A stretch of 64,000 bases of DNA from Diplonema japonicum (Eukaryota; Euglenozoa; Diplonemea; Diplonemida; Diplonemidae). Under the pieces are notes generated by a model. That model saw nothing but the letters and a program-made list of their open reading frames with translations. It was not told the origin of the DNA and did no database searches. Of the stretch, positions 21,929 through 35,220 are shown in pieces; within the stretch, counting starts at the first letter, position 1, and each line of letters opens with the position of its first letter. A program made the translations under genes and the position numbers. Where the stretch lies: contig OZ025711.1 of the NCBI GenBank assembly GCA_964019335.1, forward strand, positions 62,001 through 126,000. Direction: 5' to 3'.

Positions 21929-23263
21929 GGGGCCTCATTATTTAACGCGAAATCGCCATTATTTAACTAGTTAACCATCTACCAACGGACCATTTTTGCC
22001 CACCAGGGGGTAAATTTTCAAAGCTTCAAAAAAAGCTATTCTAGCGCAACGCCGGGGCTATATGCCCCCGGAAATGCCTCCAGATGTCCCAATTCTAGAG
22101 AGAGGGTGCCCACAGCAGGGCCCACTCCCACAACATTGTCAAAAATATCGTTCCTGAAGTGCCCGAGAGGGGGTACAAAAAACAAGTCAAAAAGAATCGA
22201 AACAATGACTAAGGAAGAATCGGAACAATGACTAAATATGCACTTGGTGGGGAACAAGATGTCCTTTCCGGCTTTCATTCTCTTTTGGCGGACGGTCAAA
22301 TTTGACTTCACTGGAACATCCAACGTCGATAGAAAGCACACAGGCTTGATGTCATGCCACGTTGTGGTGCAAAGGATGCTCGCGTGCTGGTGGAACTGTG
22401 TCCCCACGGGATGCGCGTCCTTGGGCTTGCGGCCTCGCTTCTTTGGGGCATCCATGATCTCCGGGAGGCCTTCGCGATAGGTAGAAGTCAGCACGCTTGT
22501 TTGTTTCGCTGTGGAAACACAGATTTCCCAGAATAGTCAAAAAGCGGTCTCTTGACATGACGGTGGCGTACCCAGGGGTGTAGTTGAGAAACGTGGAGCC
22601 AGTGCACCAGTAATCAGAATAATCTGGCTTGATATCCAAGTCCATCGACAAAAGGACACCTAGGAAGGTACGCAGAGAAGCAGCATCGAGACCAGGGAGA
22701 CACCTTTTTTAGCCGCATTTGCCACATTGTTCGAAGTTATGACCCGAATAAAGTTTGGGACGAGCATTTGGGAGAATATATGGTATGGCGTTGAGCCTTT
22801 GATGTCAAAACAGGGTCCACAAGGATTCCGATCTTCACGAAACCGGATGCCTTCCAACTGCTCCGGCTTTGCCGTCCAATCACCCTGCTGTGACTCGGAA
22901 TCGGTCGAATTCGTGTCAGAATCACTGTTTGTATCAAAATTGCATAATAGGGATGAGCCATCAGTGCTGCCATCACTCATGACTTCCTCTTCCGGCCTCT
23001 TTCCGGGCGCCTTTTTTTGAAGTGATTTTTAAGGGTAAATTTGGGCTGGCGTTTTTTTTTATTTTTTCATTTTCTTGTTAAGTTAGGGCAGCATTTAGTT
23101 TATATTTTTCATATTTTCCGCGCAGGACCCCGCCGGCAAGAAAGGGCCGGGCCGTATTGCATTGAAAGCCCTTTGCGTAAAAGATTTTTTTTCAAATCGT
23201 CTATATATAGACGCTCGTTGATAGATGGTTAAATAATGAGATTTTGCAGTTACATAATGGCCC
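21929..23263 (-). mobile_element. Degenerate piggyBac-like DNA transposon with terminal inverted repeats
   Basis: The left end (21929-21987) and the reverse complement of the right end (23216-23263) share GGGCC, ATTAT.TAAC, CTCATTATTTAAC or CGCCATTATTTAAC and CATCTACCAACG/CATCTATCAACG in order, giving imperfect inverted repeats of about 50 bp rich in TTAA, the piggyBac target motif. The interior holds broken minus-strand transposase pieces. I do not see a clean target-site duplication. The element is old and non-autonomous. Confidence 0.7.
22036..22980 (-). pseudogene. PiggyBac-type transposase remnant
   Basis: Three frames on the minus strand follow each other (22980-22660, 22651-22352, 22494-22036). 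The first starts MSDGSTDGSS with the acidic N-terminus usual for these transposases. The second has NYTPGYATVMSRDRFLTILG, like the segment before the catalytic core. The third has APKKRGRKPKD followed by a TTTWHDIKPVCFLST strand, like the region late in the core. The part carrying the catalytic aspartates between these segments is missing and the frames do not join, so the protein is inactive. Confidence 0.7.
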
Positions 23264-23561
23264 TTCAGAGTGAAAAAATGGGTCTTGTCGTGGAAAAAAA
23301 TGCACCCAACCCCTTGAAAAATTTTTTTGGGGTGGGGGTATTTTGACTATTTTTGGCCATCTGAGGCCATTCCAGCCCTTAAAAGTGGGAATAAGTGCTT
23401 TACTTCCCCTTTAAATGCCACGGCGAAATAGCTACCCTGTATTACCTTAGGAAAATCCCCAAAAAGCTGACCTGCGTGAAAAAAAACAGCAGTGAAAGCA
23501 GTGAAGAGTGAGTGACTCAAATGACGAAAAGTGAAATAAAACGACTTACTTGCCGCCAAAT

Positions 23562-23656
23562 GAGCCATTATTTAACACACTTTTTTTGCACGAGGGCCCG
23601 CAGGGCAAAAATTGTCTCGTGCAAAAAATTCGGGAACTCGAGTTAAATAATGACTC
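23562..23656. repeat. Foldback element (inverted repeat with loop)
   Basis: The left arm GAGCCATTATTTAAC ... TTTTTTTGCACGAG is mirrored by CTCGTGCAAAAAATT ... GTTAAATAATGACTC. The arms enclose a GGCCCGCAGGGC-containing loop. The arm motif CATTATTTAAC also occurs in the ends of the adjacent piggyBac-like element, so the two may be related. Confidence 0.7.
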
Positions 23657-24541
23657 ATTATTTGTTGGCAATAAATAGCTATTTTTTTTTTTTTTTTTTT
23701 TTTTTTTGTTTCCCCCTTCTCTGTAAAAGGAAAGGTGGCTCTAAGGAACCCGAGAACAAGGATTCAGACATTTGTCAGTTCGGGAGAAAGTAATAATAAT
23801 AAAAGCGTGAAAAAATTTTTGTTTTTGTTTCTCTCGAAAATGCACTCATGGAGGTGTACTCTACCTGTACGAGCTCTCTTTTTATCTCTCTTTGGGGTCC
23901 CTATTTCGAAGGAAAAAGAGGGGTAGGAGAAACAATAAAACAGAGTTAACCCGGGGGGGAAAAAAAGAGAGGAGCAAGAGAACGCGTTGAATAAAAGGCC
24001 ACTAAGAAGAAAAAGGAAATTGCGCTGATTATTATCAAGGCTTATTCTGGTGTCCCTGCCTGAACACCCCCCCCCCCCCCCCCCCCCACCACCTGTGTGT
24101 TCAGTGCATTTCTTTTTTTTTCTTTTTTTTTCTCACCCCTATCCAGTGAGTTCACAAACACAGAGTGATCAACGAGGAAGGGGGAATTTAAAAAAAAAAA
24201 AAAAAGAAAGCACCAACACAAAAAAAAATTTTTTTAGCCCCTCCAAAAAAAAAAATAATTCTTTATGACTATATGTCTTTGTTGTTCGCACGAGCAAAAA
24301 AGATTTTTAAAAAGCTGCGAAAGTTTTTGCTCGGCACAAAGTTGCATATAGTTATAAAATCATTTTTTGAAAGATAAATATTTGGAACAAAAAAAAAAAA
24401 AAAAAAAAAAAGAAAAGAAATTGCGCAAAAAACTGCTTGGTATTCTTTTGCCAAAGAACAGTCTTTTGAATATTGGCAATAAAACGACGAAAGGGAGGGG
24501 GAAAATAGATAAAAAAAGTCGAGAAGAGAGAGGGATTCGGG

Positions 24542-24572
<31 letters not shown>

Positions 24573-24608
24573 TTCCAAAACGATGACAACAGTTTCTTCA
24601 TCATCAAC
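23657..24608. other. Spacer 3' of the CCCH gene
   Basis: A run of about 22 C at 24066-24087 and long A/T runs surround dispersed repeat R2 copy 3. No coding region is supported. Confidence 0.65.
24261..24387. repeat. Dispersed repeat family R2, copy 3 of 3
   Basis: The most complete copy: CTTTATGACTATATGTC, TTGTTGTTCGCACGAGCAA, TTTTTAAAAAGCTGCGAAAG, TTGCTCGGCACAAAGTTGCA, TTATAAAATCATTTTTTG and AAAGATAAATATTTG, in the same order as the other two copies. Confidence 0.75.
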
Positions 24609-25826
24609 TCAATACAAGTCAGCCACCACATTAGGATACGGATTGTGCTGCATAATAAACTCCTTTCGGCACGAAGCCTTGTGCACCTCCACCGGCGAAC
24701 TACGGGGCCCCACAGGATACTTAAATATATTCTTCAGCCTCCTCTTCTCCTGCGGTGCCACAGTATCCCCAAGATGACAAGTCTTCAACAACTGATGCAA
24801 GGCTGTAGTTGTATAAATACGCATTGCGGAGATCGGCCCGAAAAGATGCAAAAGCCCATTCTTGGCAAGGAACACGTCTAAAGCCATTTCAGCATACTTC
24901 TCAGGACAGAGATGTCCAATGGGAAGAACGGTTTTCGGGATCTGAGCTTGCATTTCCCTCCACACCTCTCTGCATAGATGGACGAACCTACATGTAGCTG
25001 GCCTACCGCATGCTTCCTTTTGGTGTTGGTTACAAATATGCTTAGCAGTGGTGATCCTGTCAGGTCCCAAACACCTATACCCGGCTGAAAATGCGAAATG
25101 TTTTGCTGGAACCTTACCGATAACCTCGCCGTCTTGGCATATTGTCACATCTCCGTCATCATCACCAACTGTTTCAGCACCGTGATGCCCACAGCATGTT
25201 GGCGGGCGAAGACGGCCTAATACTTCACTAGCCACATGAATCATGTTGCATCTGTCACGCGCCTTGCACCCGTTGGTGTGATAATTACAACACACTGCAG
25301 GCGTTTGCTTCATGATGCCCTCCTGTGTAGCCCACTTTGAACTGTTCACAGTGTGGAATACACGGGTCATAGGCAGACGGAGGTATGAGGATGTTGCTTT
25401 GTCATATGCAATAATGCATTCCTCGTGGCCTGGTTGAGTGGAGGCCCATGTGGAAAGGCTTTCTTGGTATGGGAGGGTTGGGCGGGGTATGTTCTTTTTT
25501 AGGTAGTCGGACAAGATGACAGCGCTTGTGCTTGAGCTGCGGGTGGTGAGGGCTTTTAACAGAGTGCAGCCTTCCTCGCTTTGTACTAGTGTTGTGTTGA
25601 GGATCTGTACAAGGGAGCGAACCTCTCTTCCCGTCATGACGGTTGTCACCATGTCGGTCAGGTATGCTAGTCCTTTGGGCTCATTTTGCATCGAGATCAC
25701 ATTGTCGCAGTTCTTCAGCCATGCAGAGACCACCCACCCCGTGCATCCATTGGGTCGCTCGTCGTCACTTGCAGCAGATACCCTGCTGCAGATCGTAATT
25801 TCCTCTTCTGTGAGTTGCGTTGGCAT
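24609..25826 (-). CDS. Protein with two CCCH zinc fingers, likely RNA-binding
   Basis: Single-exon gene of 405 aa starting MPTQLTEEEITICSRV. Two C-x7-C-x5-C-x3-H fingers are visible: CCNYHTNGCKARDRCNMIH (about residues 181-199) and CNQHQKEACGRPATCRFVH (about 265-283). Between them lies a strand-rich linker ending VPAKHFAFSAGYRCLG. CCCH fingers of this spacing typically bind AU-rich or other single-stranded RNA. In organisms with one-way gene arrays, such proteins often control mRNA stability and translation, so a post-transcriptional regulator is a reasonable inference. The rest (residues 1-160 and 300-405) is helical with no recognised domain. No intron is needed. Confidence 0.85.
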   Translation of the reverse strand: MPTQLTEEEITICSRVSAASDDERPNGCTGWVVSAWLKNCDNVISMQNEPKGLAYLTDMVTTVMTGREVRSLVQILNTTLVQSEEGCTLLKALTTRSSSTSAVILSDYLKKNIPRPTLPYQESLSTWASTQPGHEECIIAYDKATSSYLRLPMTRVFHTVNSSKWATQEGIMKQTPAVCCNYHTNGCKARDRCNMIHVASEVLGRLRPPTCCGHHGAETVGDDDGDVTICQDGEVIGKVPAKHFAFSAGYRCLGPDRITTAKHICNQHQKEACGRPATCRFVHLCREVWREMQAQIPKTVLPIGHLCPEKYAEMALDVFLAKNGLLHLFGPISAMRIYTTTALHQLLKTCHLGDTVAPQEKRRLKNIFKYPVGPRSSPVEVHKASCRKEFIMQHNPYPNVVADLY

Positions 25827-26303
25827 TTTTTTTTTTTTTTTCCCCTGGTTTTTTTTTTTTTTTTGTTTTTCCCTCCCGGTTGTAAAAGAAAAAAAGGGGG
25901 AATTTTGTTACTCTCTTTCTCGTTCCATTTTGACATAATTGTACGGGAAAAAAAAGGGGGGGGGGAAACTAGTTTTTTCCTATCGGGCTCAAAGAAGAAA
26001 AAAAAAAACAAGAAAAGTGTAAGCCTTTTTTTATTTTTTTTATTTTTTTTACCAAGCAACCGAGCTCGTGCGTGCTGGGGAACGTCCTTCGCCACCGTTC
26101 AGAAGGAAAGGCCCTTATAACTGGGCCCCATCAACTCCCATAAAGATAAAAAGGAAAAGAAAAAAAAAGAGTGGAGGACAGGAAAATCCTGCGTTTCCAA
26201 GGGTTAAAGACCTTGAAAACAATCGGGGGGGGGGGGGGGGGGGGGGGGGCCATCTTTGGAAAAAAAAAATGAAAAAAAAAACCACTTTTTTTATGTGCAA
26301 ATC
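25827..26303. other. Low-complexity spacer between CCCH and ERO1-fusion genes
   Basis: T runs, A runs and a run of about 26 G at 26224-26250 leave no room for a gene. It spans the 5' flank of the CCCH gene and the 3' flank of the ERO1 fusion. Confidence 0.7.
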
Positions 26304-29537
<3,234 letters not shown>

Positions 29538-30964
29538 ATCCTTCGAACTCGCTCGCCTATGGTGAATGGGAAGGGGAGGGGAGGGGAGGGGGGAAATGTA
29601 TGTGACATGATAAAATAACAACTTTTAAAAAAAAGTAACAAATGCAAAGAGGGGAGGGGGAGGGGTGAGAATTGCGATACTAACATAAGGAGGGGGGGGG
29701 GGGGGGGGGAGGGGGAGTTGTAGACAAAGAAACTGTGTGACTACTCTATTATTATCTTTTTTTTTCTTTCTCCATTTCTTCCCTAAGGCAGGGGGTTTTT
29801 TCTGTTTTTTTTTTATTATTCCTTTTCGACACCAGTTTCTCTTTTTTTTTTGTGAAAGATCTTTCATAAACCCTTCAATGGGTCAATGGGATTAAAGGCT
29901 CCCGGCTAGAGCAAAGAATAAGGGATTTAAAAAAAATTGAGAATTTCTTATATGTATGAAAAGAGGGGGGTCATAAGGCGGGTCGTTTTTTTTTTTTTTT
30001 TTTTTTTTTTTTGTCATTTTTTCAGTTTTTTCACAGGCATTTTGGACCTTTAAAAAAAACTCTAACCACCCCACAAATCACCCAGGATTATGTTCTAATT
30101 TTGTTATCCTATGGAATCCCTTTATAATCGTTATATTGAAGATTACACTGGATTTGTACCAAACGGGGCCCCCAAAATTAGAACATGATCCTAAGCATTT
30201 CTGGGGCCAACCATGGGAAATGGGGTTTGGGTGATTTGTGGGCACTTTTGGGGTGGTTAGAGTTTTTTTAAGGGCTCAAAATGCCCTTAGCGAAATTACT
30301 GATGCCAGCATAGACCTGGGGGGGGGGGGGGGGGGAAGAAACTCGAACTATGTTAAGGAGAGGTGCGTCCTGCTGTAGAAACAATGAATAAGTAAACGCA
30401 TGATGAAGGAGGCCAGTGTTGGTGGTGCCCTGCACAAGAACTGTCTACTTGATTGCAGAGAGAGAGAAAAAAATGCTCAGCCTTTTCCAAAAACAAAACA
30501 AAAAAACGAAAGAAAGCCTCCCCGCCCAAGCTTTTCAAAAAAAAAAAAAAAAACACCTTCTGGTGTTTGGGATAGGTAACATACCCTTATCGGGCATCGA
30601 TCTAGCTAGGTTGCCTGCGGCGTCGTCATCCGCCCTTTTTGGTTCCCCTTTTTTTTTTCTTCTTCTTTTTATTCAAATGCAATATGGATAATAAACTTGT
30701 ATTATATGTGCCGATCTTTTCGGAGCAAAAGACCACAAAAAAAAAAGAAACGACACGTTTTTACCATATTATTTTTAAATTTCTGCTATGGTTCCGGTAG
30801 AGGGAACAAAGAAACATGGGTCTTTTTATTTTTATTTTATTTTTTATTTTATTTTTTTTTCCAGAAAAAAAAGGGGGGGGGAAAATCTGAAATACTATAC
30901 AAAGAAGAAAGAAAGAAAAAAAAAATCCAGGATCTAAAAAAAAAGGGGGAAAAAATGGCTCCAT
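29538..30964. other. Intergenic spacer upstream of the ERO1 fusion
   Basis: Contains G/C runs (about 20 G at 29690-29709, about 18 G near 30319), A/T runs and an inverted-repeat element at 30024-30300. I see no gene. The last part is 3' flank of the Mind-bomb-repeat gene. Confidence 0.7.
30024..30300. repeat. MITE-like inverted-repeat element, about 275 bp
   Basis: The left arm (AGGCATTTTGGACC, AAAAAAACTCTAACCACCCC, ACAAATCACCCA, ATGTTCTAATTTTG) is matched in reverse complement by the right arm up to about 30300. The arms diverge by substitutions and one insertion in the right arm. The centre is about 80 bp and non-coding. Size and structure fit a miniature inverted-repeat element; no partner transposase is recognised. 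Confidence 0.7.
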
Positions 30965-32737
30965 TCACTGCACGGAGCAGCATCCTTTTGACTCACCAAC
31001 TTTTTTCGAGAAATTTTCCTGCTTGCTAGAAGGTTGTTTGTGCATGGTCTTGGCAGGGGCAGCAGAGACGGTTTGTAAAGTGGGTGGCTCTTTTCCCGTG
31101 GGCACCAGTATCCTAGTCGGCAGCGTGAAAACAGGTCCGTCAGGATCAAGCTTCAGCTCGGATGTGTCAGGTGCCACACGGACCACTACGCCTGTCTTGT
31201 CACACAACGTTTCGTAGCTTTCGTCCCAGTGCAGCGCAGGGTTGCTCGTGACCAGCCTCTTGAGCATGACTGCATCATCCTTCACCCTCACATGCTGGTA
31301 CTTTTGCAGGTTCTGCACACGCGCCTTTGGAGAGCTCGCTGCAGGCGGCACCTTCGTCCGTTTACTCGCCGTCGGCCCTTTGACACTGCACACTGGCCCC
31401 CTGCAAAAAAAAAAATTTTTTTTTTCTTCTAAAAAAAAAAAAAGGAAAATATCATACATCTTGACAGTGAGGGCGTCTGCTGGGAAGGTCATCTGGTTTC
31501 CCTTGTCGCTCACGTCGTACAGGTCCTCGTCGTCGTCCTTGCCGGTGATCTGCCCCGTCACGCCTAGCCAGGTTTCATAGTCATCGTTCCATTCTAGGGA
31601 GTCGGGGTGGGCAGCGATTTTCTGTTTCAGCTTTGCAAGATCGCAGATGACTGTCACGGTCGAGCCGGTTTTGAAGCTGAGCGGTGTGCTGAGCGGCGGG
31701 GGTTTTGCGGTGGTGACCACGGGAGACGAGAAGGTGGCAGTGAGCGTGAGAGCTGCCAAAGGGAGCGTGGTTTGTATAGGGTCGCCCGACGGCGTGGTTA
31801 TCTTCAGATCTGCAATGGGCGGGTTGGTCTCTAGATCGACCACCATTCCTGTTTGCCCCAACACCAGCAGGTGTATATCGTCGTCCCACATCAGATCGTC
31901 CGGGTACTGCTCCACCTCTCGGCGCAACAGGGATTCGTCTGCTGTCACTTTAACTTTGCACCCGATTTTGATCTTTGTTGTTTTCTCGATCTTGTCGCAG
32001 CTCTTTGCGGGAACCGTGTACTGCTTGTCCTTCACCTTTATGTCCAGCAGCTCCCCGTCGATCCCGATCACAGCACCTTCCTTCCCGAGGCATTCTCTCA
32101 TCTCGGTGCTCCATTCCACGTCGTCCGGGTACTGTGCCACATCTTTCTTCAGCTTCTCCTCGTTGGGTGTTACAGTCACAGCGTCGTGCACCTTGAGGAT
32201 GGGGGTTAGCTTTTTGGGGGATCTTCTTGTCGGTCGCTTCTCTGCTGGTTCCGACTTTATTTTTTCGGTGTCTTGCAGTGCTTCAAGTGGGACTGAGAAC
32301 TGTTCGTTCATCTCGTCGATCTTCACGTCTGCAATGCCATCGTCGATGTCAATGATGGTGCCTGTCTTCTCGCTGATTCTTTCGTAGCTTGTGTCCCACG
32401 CCAGGTCGTCGGGGTGTTTCAGAACCGCTGCCTTCAGTGCTGCTGTTTTTGCTACTTGAACCTTCTGGCCTTTGTCTAGCTTCTCGATTACAATTATATC
32501 CTTTGTCTCGGTGGGCTTCACCAGTGCCTTCCACGGTACTGTAACTGTAAGCCCGTCGATGGCAAGGTCGCACACGTTGCCTTCCACTTCTATTACCTTC
32601 CCCTCCTTCCCCAGGATGGTGAGGAAGGTGCTGTCATCCCATTCTATGTCGTCCGGTACTTTCTTCACCTCATCCTTCAGCTTCTCCGCTGAGTCCGTCA
32701 CCTCCACTGTGTCTCCCACTGAAGGTGCCTGTCCCAT
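30965..32737 (-). CDS. Six-repeat Mind-bomb/HERC2-like (MIB SH3-type) protein with N- and C-terminal lipidation motifs
   Basis: Two exons (32737-31458 and 31400-30965) give 571 aa. Six related units of about 65-70 residues follow each other, each with a hydrophobic-V-x-V strand, a conserved PDD-x-W-(D/N/S) or equivalent core, G-x-T/E-G-x-V and a closing PxxAL strand. This resembles the repeat domains of Mind bomb ubiquitin ligases. No RING or other catalytic domain is present. The N-terminus MGQAPS fits N-myristoylation. The last residues GCCSVQ form a CaaX box (CSVQ), predicting prenylation with a neighbouring Cys for palmitoylation. A membrane scaffold is inferred. The 57-nt intron is a multiple of three without a stop, so unspliced RNA would also be translatable with 19 extra, Phe/Lys-rich residues. 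Confidence 0.8.
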   Translation of the reverse strand: MGQAPSVGDTVEVTDSAEKLKDEVKKVPDDIEWDDSTFLTILGKEGKVIEVEGNVCDLAIDGLTVTVPWKALVKPTETKDIIVIEKLDKGQKVQVAKTAALKAAVLKHPDDLAWDTSYERISEKTGTIIDIDDGIADVKIDEMNEQFSVPLEALQDTEKIKSEPAEKRPTRRSPKKLTPILKVHDAVTVTPNEEKLKKDVAQYPDDVEWSTEMRECLGKEGAVIGIDGELLDIKVKDKQYTVPAKSCDKIEKTTKIKIGCKVKVTADESLLRREVEQYPDDLMWDDDIHLLVLGQTGMVVDLETNPPIADLKITTPSGDPIQTTLPLAALTLTATFSSPVVTTAKPPPLSTPLSFKTGSTVTVICDLAKLKQKIAAHPDSLEWNDDYETWLGVTGQITGKDDDEDLYDVSDKGNQMTFPADALTVKMYDIFLFFFLEEKKNFFFCRGPVCSVKGPTASKRTKVPPAASSPKARVQNLQKYQHVRVKDDAVMLKRLVTSNPALHWDESYETLCDKTGVVVRVAPDTSELKLDPDGPVFTLPTRILVPTGKEPPTLQTVSAAPAKTMHKQPSSKQENFSKKVGESKGCCSVQ

Positions 32738-32807
32738 GTTCTTGGTGAGCTCCTTTTTGTGTACGTGAGTGAAATTAGTTTGTTGCCCGCAAAAAGAAAG
32801 GGGGGGT

Positions 32808-34204
32808 GATCAGGCCTGTTGAGTTTGACATAATTTTTGTGGTTTAGCTCCACACGGAGGTCAGTGACAGTGATCTCCATAAAGCCGAAACAATCTTATG
32901 CATCATGTGTAGTTTGCAAAAGGAAAAACAAATAAAAAGCCATCACTGGAAAACAAAAAAAGAATGCCACAAAAGCATCCTAAAAAGACTAACAGTGTCA
33001 CCCAACTGGGTCAGCAGCTTATGTGGAAACGTTCGTATCATTCAATTGTCAAACTCGAAAGATGGTGATTTAGTTTTTGTTTGTCATCATTTGTGTTGGA
33101 TTTCTACTGGTTTTTCTTGCAGTCGAAAAAAAAAAAAGAGGGTGGATACGATCAGGCCTGTTGAGTTTGACATAATTTTTGTGGTTTAGCTCCACACGGA
33201 GGTCAGTGACAGTGATCTCCATAAAGCTGAAACAATTTTATGCATCATGTGTAGTTTGAAAAAAGAAAACAAAAAGACATTCACAACCATAAAAAGCCTC
33301 CCTCTGGGGTTTAAAGAAAAGCATTGGGTGTGTTCACAAAGAGACCTTCACTATATCACTTGTGTCATCACAGGGCGGGTGTCCCTCCCTCGTGTCCACA
33401 GTCCATCAGCAGCTTATGTGGAAACGTTCGTATCATTCAATTGTCAAACTCGAAAGATGGTGATTTAGTTTTTGTTTGTCATCACTTGTGGTTTCTGAGT
33501 TTCAACTGCTCTTCTTTAGCCAAATAAAAAAAGGGTGGTGTTTTTGATCAGGCCTGTTGAGTTTGACATAATTTTTGTGGTTTAGCTCCACACGGAGGTC
33601 AGTGACAGTGATCTCCATAAAGCCGAAACAATCTTATGCATCATGTGTAGTTTGTTAAAGGAAAAAACAAAAAAAGCCACAAAAAGCATCCCTCTGGGGT
33701 TTAAAGAAAAGCATTGGGTGTGTTCACAAAATAGATTTTTCACTATATCACTTGTGTCATCATAGGGGTACCGGTTTCAGGTGTGTCACACAGGTGATGT
33801 ATTACACATGGTTGTCCCACGCCGCGTCAGGGCCTGAAGGCTGCACAGCTGGGTTAGAATATGTGTACCGCAGCAAGGGGCTTGCGCCCCCTGTTGGCTT
33901 GCTTTACGAGCCGATCAGCGGGGAGCTGTGCACCATCAGCAAGGTGCCTCCCATCCAAGTGTCGGTCGAAGAATGTTGGGGGAAATGATGTGTTTGGTCT
34001 CTTCTTCCTTCAGGCGTCCTGCCACATACCGCAGGTACCCTTAAATGTCTCTTTTTTTTTTTTTTTTTTCCCGCTCTCCCTTCCTTTTGGGTTTTGATCA
34101 GGCCTGTTGAGTTTGACATAATTTTTGTGGTTTAGCTCCACACGGAGGTCAGTGACAGTGATCTCCATAAAGCTGAAACAATTTCATGCATCATGTGTAG
34201 TTTG
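32808..34204 (+). repeat. Modular repeat cluster 1 (family R1)
   Basis: Contains four copies of module B (about 108 bp; starts at 32808, 33150, 33546, 34096; begins GATCAGGCCTGTTGAGTTTG, ends CATGTGTAGTTTG). Two copies of module A (TCAGCAGCTTATGTGGAAAC..., at 33011 and 33405), module C (GGGGTTTAAAGAAAAGCATTGGG...) and module D (GTACCGGTTTCAGGTGTGTC..., 33768-33969) are interleaved. It starts 71 bp upstream of the ATG of the Mind-bomb-repeat gene. All copies have the same orientation. Confidence 0.9.
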
Positions 34205-34488
34205 CAAAAGCACCTGTCTCCACGGGACGCATCGCAGGAGTAAGGAGGGAAAAATAAATCAAAAATAAATAGAATTGACATGCAACAAAGGCCGCAAGCC
34301 CGACTAAAGAAGGGTTTCAACTTCTAAAAAAGAAAACATAGTAAAGCTAGAACGGTGTATACTCTTCGGCGGTCGCCAGCAAAAGGATGTGCCTGGCGCA
34401 CACGCTCTACAAGTAAACGGGAAATACGTTTAATAAATTTCTTTATTTCCTTTCTCCACCCACCCCCCCCCTTTTTTTGTGTAATGTT

Positions 34489-35220
34489 CTACTTCTGCGC
34501 AACAACGACATGCATTCCCCTTACCGGCGGTGGGTGGGTGACCTTCAACCCACAGCCAGCAAGCATCTCGACCACACGCTCAGGTGAAACTCGTACTTTC
34601 TTGTAGCTGCTGTGCCTTTCTACCCAACCAGAAGGACCGAGTTCTTCCACGGTATCGGTAACAGTGACTTTGTTTGCTTCTGAGTAGTTCAACCTGCACG
34701 TGAACTTCCTAGTGGTGTCTTGCTTGACAGGGATGACGAGGAGCCCGCCTTCAGGGGCCTCCGAGTAGTCACGGAAGGTGAGGACGGCTGTTCCCTTGGG
34801 AGCCAATGCCTTGGCAATATCGGTGACAAGGCACTCGATCTCTCCCACTGTGTCTAGGTGTGTAAGGGTGTCACCCGCGCACACCACCAGCCCGAAGGGG
34901 CCTTCACAGGGAAACTGTGAGAACAACTTGATATCACCCAAGTGGGTCACAACAGGCAGGCCTTCTGCATGTTGCTTCAGCGAGGCCAACAGTGTCTCGT
35001 TGAAGTCGACTGCAGTCACCTTGTAGCCTGCACGTGCCATCGCCACACTCTGTACCCCGTGCCCTGCACCCAAGTCCACAGCTTGTTTCGAGTCAGAAGA
35101 AGGAACAATTCCGTGTTCAGTTAACAGCGCGCCAAACGCCTCTGTCTGCAGTGCAAAGTCACCCACCATCCACTCGTAGACAGGCGCTAGGAGCTCTTCG
35201 TAGTGCTTTGCAGTCTCCAT
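34489..35220 (-). CDS. Class I SAM-dependent methyltransferase
   Basis: Single exon, 243 aa, starting METAKHYEELLAPVYEWM. The SAM-binding motif I is AVDLGAGHGVQSVAMA (about residues 47-62), followed by the acidic end of strand 2 (VTAVDFNE) and motif LVVCAGDTLTHL in the position usual for the adenine-contacting and post-I segments. The length and fold order fit a small-molecule or Ubie-like methyltransferase; substrate cannot be told. The C-terminus is a beta-rich cap. Repeat clusters of family R1 lie on both sides, cluster 2 beginning about 107 bp upstream of the start codon. Confidence 0.85.
   Translation of the reverse strand: METAKHYEELLAPVYEWMVGDFALQTEAFGALLTEHGIVPSSDSKQAVDLGAGHGVQSVAMARAGYKVTAVDFNETLLASLKQHAEGLPVVTHLGDIKLFSQFPCEGPFGLVVCAGDTLTHLDTVGEIECLVTDIAKALAPKGTAVLTFRDYSEAPEGGLLVIPVKQDTTRKFTCRLNYSEANKVTVTDTVEELGPSGWVERHSSYKKVRVSPERVVEMLAGCGLKVTHPPPVRGMHVVVAQK

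Noticed and set aside
29538-29621. Upstream in-frame ATG extending the ERO1 fusion by 28 residues
   Set aside because: The extra residues would bury the signal peptide, and the DNA there is simple-sequence GGGAA; the ATG at 29537 is preferred.
32808-34204. Module clusters as a CRISPR array or LTRs
   Set aside because: Modules are long, variably ordered, contain no regular spacers, lack LTR ends and primer sites, and the host is eukaryotic.
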